In this document: in pieces, positions 44,963 through 52,505 of the stretch | Layout: every line of letters begins with the position of its first letter | Numbering within the stretch: position 1 is the first letter of the stretch | Assembly: GCF_900129425.1 (NCBI RefSeq) | Contig: NZ_LT670817.1 | Coordinates: 7,840,001-7,904,000 of the forward strand | DNA length: 64,000 bases | From: Bradyrhizobium erythrophlei | GTDB taxonomy: Bacteria; Pseudomonadota; Alphaproteobacteria; Rhizobiales; Xanthobacteraceae | Direction of reading: 5' to 3' | Notes under the pieces: model-generated | Told to the model about the DNA's origin: nothing | What the model saw: only the letters and a program-made list of their open reading frames with translations | Databases searched by the model: none | Made by a program: the position numbers and the translations under genes

Positions 44963-45115
44963 TTAGATCGCCGTGGCCGCCATCACCGTAGCGGCGAGCG
45001 CAGCGGCCACGGGCGGGGCGCTCAGGGCGACGGCAGTTGGGTTCGTCTCGGTTTTAAGCCGGTCGCCAGTGCATCCGGTCAACACGAAGGCAAATAACAG
45101 GGCGACGATCTTCAT
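44963..45115 (-). CDS. Small lipoprotein, 50 aa
   Basis: ATG at 45115. Lipoprotein signal MKIVALLFAFVLTGC with lipobox LTGC, then a short polar part (TGDRLKTETNPTAVA) and an Ala/Val-rich end. Inner- or outer-membrane anchored; function unknown. It is too short for most gene callers. Confidence 0.62.
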   Translation of the reverse strand: MKIVALLFAFVLTGCTGDRLKTETNPTAVALSAPPVAAALAATVMAATAI

Positions 45116-45418
45116 TCGTGCAATCCCATTCTGTCAGGTTTCCAAACAGGGGATACGCCGCGAAGGGAATGCTATCACCGGAATTGGCGGCTGGAAATAT
45201 GGTCTGTGCGAAACACCGATAGCGAAAGCGTGAGATCGCGCCTTACGCGTGGATACATCCGGACGATGCTCGTTGATATCCAAACGATTTGGATCGCGCC
45301 GCCGTGATGCCGTGCAATCAATCCGCATTAGATTATAGTCGCGTCGCTAGACGCCTTGGATGTAGAGTGCCGCACGGGTGGCCGTGTTGGCATCAGCATC
45401 GCCCGCGCAGATGGGCCC

Positions 45419-45886
45419 ATGACCGCTATCATCTATTTCGGCGAAATGCTGGTTGTCTCTGTGCTCGCAATCTTCCTGCTAGCGATCTCGCCGCTCAGAG
45501 TAGCCGCCGCCGCAGCATCGTTCGCCGGTGGCGTCGTGGCGTGGACGCTTGCCGAATATCTCGTTCATCGTTTTGTGCTGCACGATCTCGCGCCAAGAAA
45601 GCATGGGATTCATCATGCCAATCCTGATGAGCCGGTCCTTACAATTTTTTGGCAGATATGGGTTTGTTTCGCGTTGGTATATTTGATTGCTGGCGGCGCT
45701 TTGCTTGCGGGTGCGCTAGTTGCCTATGTCGGGTATTTGTTTGTGCATCACTGCGCGCATCATGCTCCCGATAAATTGCCGTTATCACTGCTCAATCATC
45801 ACCAAATCCATCATAGATTTGCGACGCGAAACTACGGCGTTAGCACAACGCTGTGGGATCGCGTATTCGGGACGGTACTGCGATAG
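45419..45886 (+). CDS. Fatty acid hydroxylase/sterol desaturase-like membrane protein
   Basis: 155 aa from the ATG at 45419. Hydrophobic segments (IIYFGEMLVVSVLAIFLLAI, LIAGGALLAGALVAYVGYLF) enclose four histidine boxes: HRFVLH, HGIHH, HHCAHH and HHQIHH. This di-iron ligand pattern marks the FA_hydroxylase superfamily, which hydroxylates or desaturates lipids. It is short for the family but all boxes are present. It lies inside the 39-bp inverted-repeat pair. Confidence 0.86.
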   Translation: MTAIIYFGEMLVVSVLAIFLLAISPLRVAAAAASFAGGVVAWTLAEYLVHRFVLHDLAPRKHGIHHANPDEPVLTIFWQIWVCFALVYLIAGGALLAGALVAYVGYLFVHHCAHHAPDKLPLSLLNHHQIHHRFATRNYGVSTTLWDRVFGTVLR

Positions 45887-45930
45887 CAATTTGGTGCGAT
45901 TAAACCTTCTGCGCGCAGGGATTGCAGGCT

Positions 45931-46152
45931 ATGAGCCGCAAGTGGAACCATTGGGGCTATTACGTAATGGCGACCCGCCAGTCGGTCTACCCGCCTTCGT
46001 GGCGCTGGCGAATTGTTCGGCGAGGCGAACCGATGGGCGTGCGGATCGAAGGCGGTGGCTTTACCACGCATGAGACGGCGCGACTTGCGGGCAGGCGGGC
46101 CTTGACGGAATTCCTTGAGCAGCTTGAGCTTGAGAGTCTTCGGATCGACTAA
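45931..46152 (+). CDS. Small basic hypothetical protein
   Basis: 73 aa from the ATG at 45931. RKWNHWGYYVMATRQSVYPP, WRWRIVRRGEPMGVRIEGGG, then a helix LAGRRALTEFLEQLELES. I recognise this Trp-rich layout from many tiny bradyrhizobial proteins. Function unknown. Confidence 0.68.
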   Translation: MSRKWNHWGYYVMATRQSVYPPSWRWRIVRRGEPMGVRIEGGGFTTHETARLAGRRALTEFLEQLELESLRID

Positions 46153-46183
46153 TGGTGTCATCCGGTGTCCGCGCGACACGCCG

Positions 46184-46222
46184 ATCTGGAAACTTGAAGC
46201 GGCGCTGAAATGCCGGTCATGC
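46184..46222 (-). repeat. 39-bp inverted repeat, right copy
   Basis: Exact reverse complement of 44791-44829; the 1.43-kb span holds the lipoprotein, hydroxylase-like and small basic genes. Confidence 0.9.
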
Positions 46223-46252
46223 AGGAAAGGCCGATACGCTCCGCCCGTCCAT

Positions 46253-46324
46253 ATGATCAAGCTGACGATGGAGCGGGAGATCGCGCCTTGCGCCTGGGGG
46301 CACCCGGATGATGATGATCGGTGA
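46253..46324 (+). CDS. Possible 23-residue micropeptide, repeated family
   Basis: MIKLTMEREIAPCAWGHPDD plus DDR. A related frame at 44857-44901 reads MIKLTQEREITAYP, and 45225-45270 contains REIAPYAWIHPDDAR before a stop. The three-fold recurrence is the only support; no ribosome site is seen. Confidence 0.3.
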   Translation: MIKLTMEREIAPCAWGHPDDDDR

Positions 46325-46398
46325 TAGGTCGGGGCAGTATTGCATGGGCCGGGCGTTCAGGACGTCGGCAGCCCAGCGGCTGTCGTCGCGATATTGGA

Positions 46399-46629
46399 GC
46401 AATGGGAGTTGGCCAGCTTCAAGTGAGTAAAAAATCTGTAAGCGTCATGTGGCGCGGGGGCGAAGTCGATACGATTTTCGGATTTGAAAGGGAGGCCGAC
46501 GCGCTGCAATGGATAAGGAGAAGTCGCAGGGTTATGACCTCACCCCCACCGGCGACGGCGAGCGCATCGTGGCAACCGCGATCACCGAGCGGTTTTGCAA
46601 ACGCGCTGATGGCCAGTTGGAGTCGTTGA
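46399..46629 (+). CDS. Doubtful small ORF
   Basis: 76 aa. The middle (VMWRGGEVDTIFGFEREADA, LQWIRRSR) is protein-like and resembles tiny two-strand-plus-helix proteins; the C-terminal 35 residues look random, suggesting a frameshift. An overlapping frame (46509-46811) is equally uncertain. Confidence 0.25.
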   Translation, partial: AMGVGQLQVSKKSVSVMWRGGEVDTIFGFEREADALQWIRRSRRVMTSPPPATASASWQPRSPSGFANALMASWSR

Positions 46630-46733
46630 CCTCGGGCTCCGCCCGCGCGGTCGCGCAGGTCGTGACGCATGCAGGCATCTGCAAGGTGAAGCGGTATGGC
46701 TTCAGCATATCTTTGAATGCCGGGCCGAGATCG

Positions 46734-47474
46734 CTATCCATGAGCGACCCCGCTCATCGAGCGCGCATCATGTGCCTTCCGGTTCCTGCCCAGCAACTTG
46801 GCATATTGTGATCTTACCGTTTCGTAGCATTCACATGCGCCTTCATGCAGGCCGTCAACATTTAGAATTTGAATTTTGCCACGTGAATACTTGATCAATC
46901 CGGCCTGCTGTAGGGCATGCGCATCAAATGTGACGCTTGTCCGCCGAACACCTAACATTTCTGCCAAAAACTCCTGGGTGAATGCCAGGTGATCGCCGCC
47001 GGACAAATCCCGCGCTCGCAAAAGCCATCTACAGAGCCGCGACCGCACGTCGTGAGCCGCCATGCAGGCGGTTGATTGCTGAGCTTGCGCGTAAACCGCT
47101 TGCTCATGGCGGAAAAGCAAACTTAGCAGCCGTTCACTTTGCATCGCAACACCTTTAAAGGCGGATGCATCGCAGACAAAAGCATCGCCTGGAAGCTGCA
47201 CGATTGCTTGGGTGAAGGCGAGCTTGCTATCCATCGCGGCGGCGACGCCCACAATGCTGTCTTTACCGACCATTGCGCCTTCGACCATTTCGCCCGTGGA
47301 AAGACCCACCACCAACGACACCACCGCGCTGGTCGGGAAATAGACCGAATCGATAACATCCCCGACATCGAAGAGAATCCTCCTCGATTCGAGGTGAACG
47401 CTTTTCAGATGTGGCCGGAGTGCGGAGGCGTCGCTGGCGGACAGTGACGCAAAAATCGCATTGGAATTCGGCAT
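46734..47474 (-). CDS. Crp/Fnr family transcription regulator
   Basis: 246 aa, ATG behind AGGGGAG. Cyclic-nucleotide-binding-like beta-roll (RRILFDVGDVIDSVYFPTSA, SIVGVAAAMDSKL), dimer helix, then a Crp-type helix-turn-helix (FTQEFLAEMLGVRRTSVTFD, AGLIKYSRGKIQILN). No FNR cysteine set; effector unknown. This subgroup is widely expanded in bradyrhizobia, often linked to stress. A C-terminal tail of about 30 residues extends past the usual end. Confidence 0.93.
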   Translation of the reverse strand: MPNSNAIFASLSASDASALRPHLKSVHLESRRILFDVGDVIDSVYFPTSAVVSLVVGLSTGEMVEGAMVGKDSIVGVAAAMDSKLAFTQAIVQLPGDAFVCDASAFKGVAMQSERLLSLLFRHEQAVYAQAQQSTACMAAHDVRSRLCRWLLRARDLSGGDHLAFTQEFLAEMLGVRRTSVTFDAHALQQAGLIKYSRGKIQILNVDGLHEGACECYETVRSQYAKLLGRNRKAHDARSMSGVAHG

Positions 47475-47632
47475 GGCCTCACTCCCCTAAACAGGCGGGA
47501 GTGCTACCGAACTCTCTGTTACCGACGCCCAGAAAACAGTCGGCAATGAGCGTCTTATACACGCTATTGCGCGGCCGTTCTGTCCGGCAGGCGTCATAGT
47601 AACAGCATCGTCGGCCGCCTCAGTTGGCTGTG

Positions 47633-48717
47633 CCTGTCGTAAATTAAATCCGGGCATATTGGTGATGCAGTCCGCCCAGGATTGGGCGACAAAGAATGTG
47701 CCCGGCGCGATCGACGGCACGCGAGACCGGTGCATCTTTCGCCAGGGATAGATGCGTGCGGGCCCCATTGTAATATTTCATGTACGACAGCAGTAGGTGA
47801 CGGAGGTGGCACTCACTGAACACAACAACGTGGTCAAGGCATTCTCTGCGGATCGAGCCGATCAGCCTTTCAGCATATCCATTTTGCCAAGGGGAGCGCG
47901 GCGACGTCGGTCGATCGCGGATGCCCATCGATCGAAGCCTTCGGATGAAGACCTCACCATAGGCCCCGTCCCGGTCACGAATGAGATAGCGGGGAGCTTG
48001 TTCCCAGCCGCAGGCTTGCGTGATCTGATTGGCGATCCATTCTGCGGTCGGATGCGCTGTGACGCCAAACCATAAAATCTGCCGTCGACCATGCCCCACA
48101 ATCAACAAGCCGTAGAGCAGGCGAAACGAGATTGTCGGCACGACGAACAGATCCATCGCGGCGATGCCGTCGGCATGATTGCGAAGGAACGTCCTCCAGC
48201 CTTGGGATGGCGGGTGTCCTCGCTTGGCCATGTACTTGGCCACGCTGGTTTGTCCGATATCGATGCCGAGCTTGAGGAGTTCTCCATGGATCCGCGGCGC
48301 TCCCCACAGAGGATTGGCAATGCTCATCTCGCGAATAAGCTTGCGTATCTCAGTCGCTAAAGTTGGTCGGCCGCCACGGCGCCGCGACTTCCACCGCCAG
48401 TACGATCTGAACCCGGCGCGGTGCCATTTAATCACGGTCTCCGGCTTCACGATCGCCAAGGCGCCCAGCACCTTCGGAGCCAAACGATACAAGCCGGCGA
48501 ATATCAGACGGTCCAGCATCCCGAACCTCGGCCGTTTCGGCGATTGCCGCCGCAACACGTTAAGCTGATGACGCAAAATCGTGTTTTCAGCCTCAAGCGA
48601 GACCCGCGACCGGAACGCTTCGACCAACGCCAACCAAAGGCTACAGACCTCTCGCATAAGGCAGGAGCATCGCCCGATTCGATATCAGTTGCCAGCAAGA
48701 TTGAGTTTCCGACAGGG
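47633..48717 (-). mobile_element. IS element with rve-type transposase
   Basis: Imperfect ends: left CCTGTCGTAAATTAAATC (47633-47650) and right, read inward, CCTGTCGGAAACTCAATC (48717-48700). They enclose one intact transposase. The right end also occurs in the remnant at 9.2-9.4 kb. Confidence 0.7.
47644..48657 (-). CDS. Integrase-core (rve) transposase
   Basis: 337 aa. N-terminal helices (ENTILRHQLNVLRRQSPKRP), HTH region with GRPTLATEIRKLIREMSIAN, PLWGAPRIHGELLKLGIDIG, then the rve catalytic triad: Asp in AAMDLFVV, Asp in LIRDRDGAYG and Glu in PWQNGYAERLIGSIRRECLD. Resembles IS481/IS3-like single-ORF transposases. Intact. Confidence 0.93.
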   Translation of the reverse strand: MREVCSLWLALVEAFRSRVSLEAENTILRHQLNVLRRQSPKRPRFGMLDRLIFAGLYRLAPKVLGALAIVKPETVIKWHRAGFRSYWRWKSRRRGGRPTLATEIRKLIREMSIANPLWGAPRIHGELLKLGIDIGQTSVAKYMAKRGHPPSQGWRTFLRNHADGIAAMDLFVVPTISFRLLYGLLIVGHGRRQILWFGVTAHPTAEWIANQITQACGWEQAPRYLIRDRDGAYGEVFIRRLRSMGIRDRPTSPRSPWQNGYAERLIGSIRRECLDHVVVFSECHLRHLLLSYMKYYNGARTHLSLAKDAPVSRAVDRAGHILCRPILGGLHHQYARI

Positions 48718-48916
48718 ACAGGCGATCAGGTGGTGCTGGACTAAATTTGCTGCGTGGGCAACCCAACGCTCCGACCGTGGACCAGAAGAACAGCCCTCTA
48801 GTCTAAATGCCCACTATGTTGGCCGATTAGCTGACCTAGCTGATCCGCCGTACGTCCGCATTGCGCCAACAGCGGATGTCGCCGCCAATTAGAACGAAAG
48901 GGCGCTCTGGATCGAT

Positions 48917-49489
48917 TTGGTCCTCCAGGAACAATGGGGGATCAAAATCGATCCGCTGCGGTTTCGGGCGAATCTCTACATCGACGGAGCGAGACCCTGG
49001 GAGGAGTTCGATTGGGTGGGCAGCGACATCCGGATCGGAGAGGGGCTGTTTCGCGTTGACCGGCGCAACGGCCGCTGCGGCGCGACCAACGTCAATCCGG
49101 AAACCGGCCGTCGAGACCTCGATCTGCCCGGCTCGATGCGAGCAACGTTCGGGCATAAGGAACTTGGGATCTATCTCATTGCGCGAGAAGGAGGCCGCCT
49201 CGCTGTGGGTGATCAGGTCGCGACGCCGAGCACCGTCGACATCGGTCATGCTCCGCTTCCCGTGGCAGCCAAGCCACTCACCAGCCACCAGAAATACATG
49301 TGTGGCGGGTGCTATTTCATCTATGAGCCCTCCTCCGGACTGCCTGACCAATCGATCGCCTCAGGCACGCCGTTCGCTAAAATCCCGCCAGATTGGCGTT
49401 GCCCGGATTGCGGAACGGAAAAGACGACGTTCCGGCCCTATGTTGAGCCAAATCATCACCAAAGCACCGGCAAAAGGCAGATCTCCTGA
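48917..49489 (+). pseudogene. MOSC-rubredoxin fusion protein, 5'-truncated
   Basis: The frame from about 48890 reads PLRFRANLYIDGARPWEEFD, WVGSDIRIGEGLFRVDRR, then CGATNVNPETGRRDLDLPGS and FGHKELGIYL: the C-terminal half of a MOSC domain. At about residues 122-175 a complete rubredoxin follows (YMCGGCYFIYE ... WRCPDCG). The MOSC N-terminal half, including any start, is missing and an IS element lies 200 bp upstream. An intact fusion would move sulfur or bind a pterin-Mo group with electron transfer by rubredoxin; that is inference. Confidence 0.75.
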
Positions 49490-49671
49490 AGCTTGCTCGG
49501 TTCTGGTTGAATCAGAACCGAAGCTCTCGCTAGAAGCAGGTCACCCGCTCGGCGGCGATGTAGCCGAACAACGAGCCCACACCGAAGTATCGAAGAGGTG
49601 AAAGAAGCCGGCTTTAGTGTTCGATGCAACGCTCGGAACTCGATGCAGCGTGTCGCCGTTCGGGCCCTGCC

Positions 49672-50125
49672 GCGTTTCTGCAGAGGGGCTCTCAGTTGCG
49701 GAGTGACCCCGTAGCTCATACCCGACCTATCTTGCAAGGCGCAGGCCCAACGACGTCGGCGCGATCTTAACCAGGGTCAGCGAGTACTGATCCAAGCGTG
49801 GCCACAATGGCGGCCGGCGGTCGGCTGTCACGCATAGTTTAGAAAAACCTCGTCGCGCGGCGTATAAGGGTGTGAAGATGGGTTGACGTGCCCCCCTGCC
49901 CGCTTTCTGCAGAGGGGCTCTCAGTTGCGGGGTTGACCCCGTAGCTCATACCCGACCTATCTTGCAAGGCGCAGGCCCAACGACGTCGGCGCGATCTTAA
50001 CCAGGGTCAGCGAGTACTGATCCAAGCGTGGCCACAATGGCGGCCGGCGGTCGGCTGTCACGCATAGTTTAGAAAAACCTCGCGCGCGCGTATAAGGGTG
50101 TGAAGATGGGTTAACGCCCCCCGTG
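49672..50125. repeat. Two tandem copies of a ~229-bp unit
   Basis: Copy 1 about 49672-49900, copy 2 about 49901-50125. Shared text includes TTTCTGCAGAGGGGCTCTCA, GACCCCGTAGCTCATACCCG, CAAGGCGCAGGCCCAACGAC and TATAAGGGTGTGAAGATGGG; only a few substitutions and short indels. No credible gene inside. Confidence 0.9.
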
Positions 50126-50262
50126 CAATTTTTCGGAACTCCTCCCGTAAGCGAGCGACCCCATAGCTCCGCGCGGGCCGGTGTCCATAAGGAGCCCGAG
50201 CCGCCAACTCGCGTCAGTACGCTGTCACAGTCCCAGTCACACCGCCCCGTCCAAACTACTTT
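50116..50262 (+). repeat. 147-bp perfect inverted repeat, left arm
   Basis: Begins GCCCCCCGTGCAATTTTTCG and ends CCCGTCCAAACTACTTT; every base matches the reverse complement of 50552-50698. It abuts the second tandem unit. Confidence 0.95.
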
Positions 50263-50551
50263 ATATGCCTCTGTCCGACTGCCCGTCGAAGGCCAGCGTT
50301 GAGCCAAGATTGGCCGTGGGCGGCAGCAAAGTTCGGGCTGTTCGACAACGGCGTCGTCCGTGTGTTGCTTCCCATGGGTTACTAATCGTCGAGTTCCGCC
50401 GCACGGGAAGCTCACATCAATCGGCATTTGGCTGCGTGCTAATGAGTGCGCGCCCTAGATAATTAGACAGCCTGCGAGCCGCCAAGCCGATGATCGAACA
50501 GCGTCACAGTCACACCCCAAGATAGAGTATGTAAGCCTTTAAGAGGCAAAC
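50263..50551. other. Spacer between long inverted-repeat arms
   Basis: 289 bp, no convincing gene. Near its right end, ACAGCGTCACAGTCACACC repeats, with a small gap, part of the arm sequence (CGCTGTCACAGTCCCAGTCA). Confidence 0.5.
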
Positions 50552-50698
50552 AAAGTAGTTTGGACGGGGCGGTGTGACTGGGACTGTGACAGCGTACTGA
50601 CGCGAGTTGGCGGCTCGGGCTCCTTATGGACACCGGCCCGCGCGGAGCTATGGGGTCGCTCGCTTACGGGAGGAGTTCCGAAAAATTGCACGGGGGGC
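50552..50698 (-). repeat. 147-bp perfect inverted repeat, right arm
   Basis: Starts AAAGTAGTTTGGACGGGGCG and ends AAAATTGCACGGGGGGC. The transcript of the whole would form a very long hairpin. Confidence 0.95.
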
Positions 50699-50982
50699 TT
50701 CACGCGTGCTCACTTTCCAAAAAAATAAAAAAATAGTCTTGGAAAAAAGCGCGCCGTTCAGAAACATAGAACGCTGCCCGCAAAGGGATGGCCGGACACG
50801 ACCATGTGGAGGTGACCAAAGAAATAATCGACTTCTCGCCGCCCTTGGCGGAAGCTTGTGCGATACAGCGCATCGTTTAAGCCCATCGTCACGAGTTCGG
50901 GCTTCTGCGAGATCGGCCCGATGCCAGCCTGCCTCTCCCAGCAAGGTGGACCACATAGACGAGGCGGCGTTCTGCGCTGCAA
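50699..50982. other. Intergenic, A-rich stretch, no supported gene
   Basis: Contains CCAAAAAAATAAAAAAATAG at about 50717 and no clear coding frame. Confidence 0.35.
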
Positions 50983-51390
50983 ATGACCCGGAGAAATTCC
51001 ATGGCACATTTGAGCAAGAAGCAGCCGCAAGAGCGGTTAATGGAAGAGTTTCTGCGGCGAATACGCGAGGCGTCTCCGGGCGGCGGGTCTATATGGCCGT
51101 TGGCGATCTGTTCAAGGCCGCCGAGGTTGCACGACCTTAACGAGGTGCGGAGGACCGCTCGCCGTGCCGCGGAGACCCCGGCGGTGGCGATGAGGACGGC
51201 TGTTGAATTTTGGTTGGAAACTCTGAGAGCGTTGAAGCTGGCGATGAGCATGACACGGCTCTGGCGCGATCAAGGCAAGCCACAGCACCGTCGCGAACTG
51301 CTCGCCCCGATTTACGGCTGGTTCACCGAAGGTTTCGACACGCTCGACTTGAAGAAGGCCGAGGCGCTGCTCGCTGAGCTATACGCCTGA
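50983..51390 (+). pseudogene. Chimeric frame ending in cyclase/TPR C-terminus
   Basis: The last 55 residues (MSMTRLWRDQGKPQHRRELL, APIYGWFTEGFDTLDLKKAE, ALLAELYA) are the well-known C-terminus of adenylate-cyclase-type TPR/ATPase proteins. The first 75 residues are unrelated (LNEVRRTARRAAETPAVAMR, VEFWLETLRALKL) and may derive from another gene. Only the end of the large protein is present here. Confidence 0.65.
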
Positions 51391-51417
51391 CAACGAGTTC
51401 GCACGGCCGGCGAAATC

Positions 51418-51540
51418 GCGCTGATGTCGCCCGAGCCGGATACAGCGAAAGCGGAAGCTTATTTCGAGAGTGCGCTCGCGGTTGCGCGTCAGCAGCAAGC
51501 AAAGTCTTGCGAGTTACGCGCGGCGCTTTCAACGATGTCC
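51418..51540 (+). pseudogene. Cyclase/TPR fragment, adjoining repeat segment
   Basis: Frame 51424 onward reads SPEPDTAKAEAYFESALAVA, RQQQAKSCELRAAL, the segment that normally precedes the C-terminus found at 51246-51390. The order is therefore reversed relative to an intact gene. Confidence 0.65.
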
Positions 51541-51652
51541 CCCGTATCCAGTAGGGACCTGCCCATGAGGCGGTGCCCAATCATGATCGGGACGGTCCCC
51601 TTTGCTTATTCGCGAGCCCCAGGAATTGGGCCCGAGCTCGCGCACGGCGTCG

Positions 51653-51949
51653 CTATGAGTTTGGCGACCCAGAAGCCGTAGAGGACCGAGAATAGCACCA
51701 ACGGGTCTTCGGGAGGTTCTCCCAGTCTTTCGCTCGCTCGATGAACAAGCGTGCCTGGTCGAGAGACGCATTGGTTTCGTCCGCCGCGAAGCCTTTGACG
51801 TGCATCAGAGCGTTTGCGAGCGCGACCTGAAGCTTGACCTGCTCGCGCCGCAGATCGGCGGTAGCCGGCAAAAAGCCAAGCTGGTCGAGCGCGCGCGAGA
51901 GCTGCGCCGTCGCCTCTACGAGCGCCGAGCGTGCCAGTGCCGTGAACAA
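51653..51949 (-). pseudogene. Cyclase/TPR fragment in opposite orientation
   Basis: The minus strand reads ATAQLSRALDQLGFLPATAD, LRREQVKLQVALANALMHVK and GFAADETNASLDQARLFIER; after a frameshift near 51720 it continues GEPPEDPLVLFSVLYGFWVA. It is an internal TPR part of the same protein family, inverted. Confidence 0.7.
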
Positions 51950-51959
51950 AGCGCTGCCG

Positions 51960-52489
51960 GCGGATGTGCTGGCGGAGAAACGGGACCAAGGGCCGGCTGG
52001 AAGCTCGCTTTGCCGCGGTTCGCGTGCGGACCGCCGATGGACCTCCGCAGCGGATCAAGGACATGGGCCAGCAGCATCTTCCGGGGGACGAAGCGTGGCT
52101 CATCGGCGAACACCGGGCGTCGGGAGAGAAGAAATATTATCTCGCCAATCTGTCGGCCAAGACGGATCTGCGCACGTTAGCTGCTACGATCAAAGCGCGA
52201 TGGATTTGCGAACAGGCCCATCAGCAGTTAAAAGAGGAACTCGGGCTTGATCACTTCGAGGGACGATCCTGGCAAGGCCGTCATGCGCTCATGACCATGA
52301 TCGCCTACGCATTCCTCCAGCACCGCCGTCTCGCACAAGCGGGACGGAAAAAAAAGAATCAACGGCCCACCGCCTCAGCCGAGCCTGCCGGCCGTACGCC
52401 ACCCCATCGTCGAACTCATCGTTCGACCGCGGCCGCAGCGATGCCCGTACTGCAAAAGACAAATCACCGAGGCGCAACGGCGTGAATAA
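51960..52489 (+). mobile_element. IS701-family transposase C-terminal remnant
   Basis: Frame 51964 on reads TKGRLEARFAAVRVRTADGP, QQHLPGDEAWLIGEHRASGE, KKYYLANLSAKTDLRTLAAT and EQAHQQLKEELGLDHFEGRS. The N-terminal half is missing. After the A8 run near 52350 the protein shifts; the correct frame continues INGPPPQPSLPAVRH to CPYCKRQITEAQRRE and TAA at 52489. Two residues also seem lost in WQGRHALM. Inactive. Confidence 0.82.
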
Positions 52490-52505
52490 ATCTGCCAAAG
52501 TAGTG

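Noticed and set aside
49957..50427. 156-codon minus frame through the tandem and inverted repeats
   Set aside because: It crosses repeat boundaries, has no ribosome site and no protein-like pattern; probably chance.
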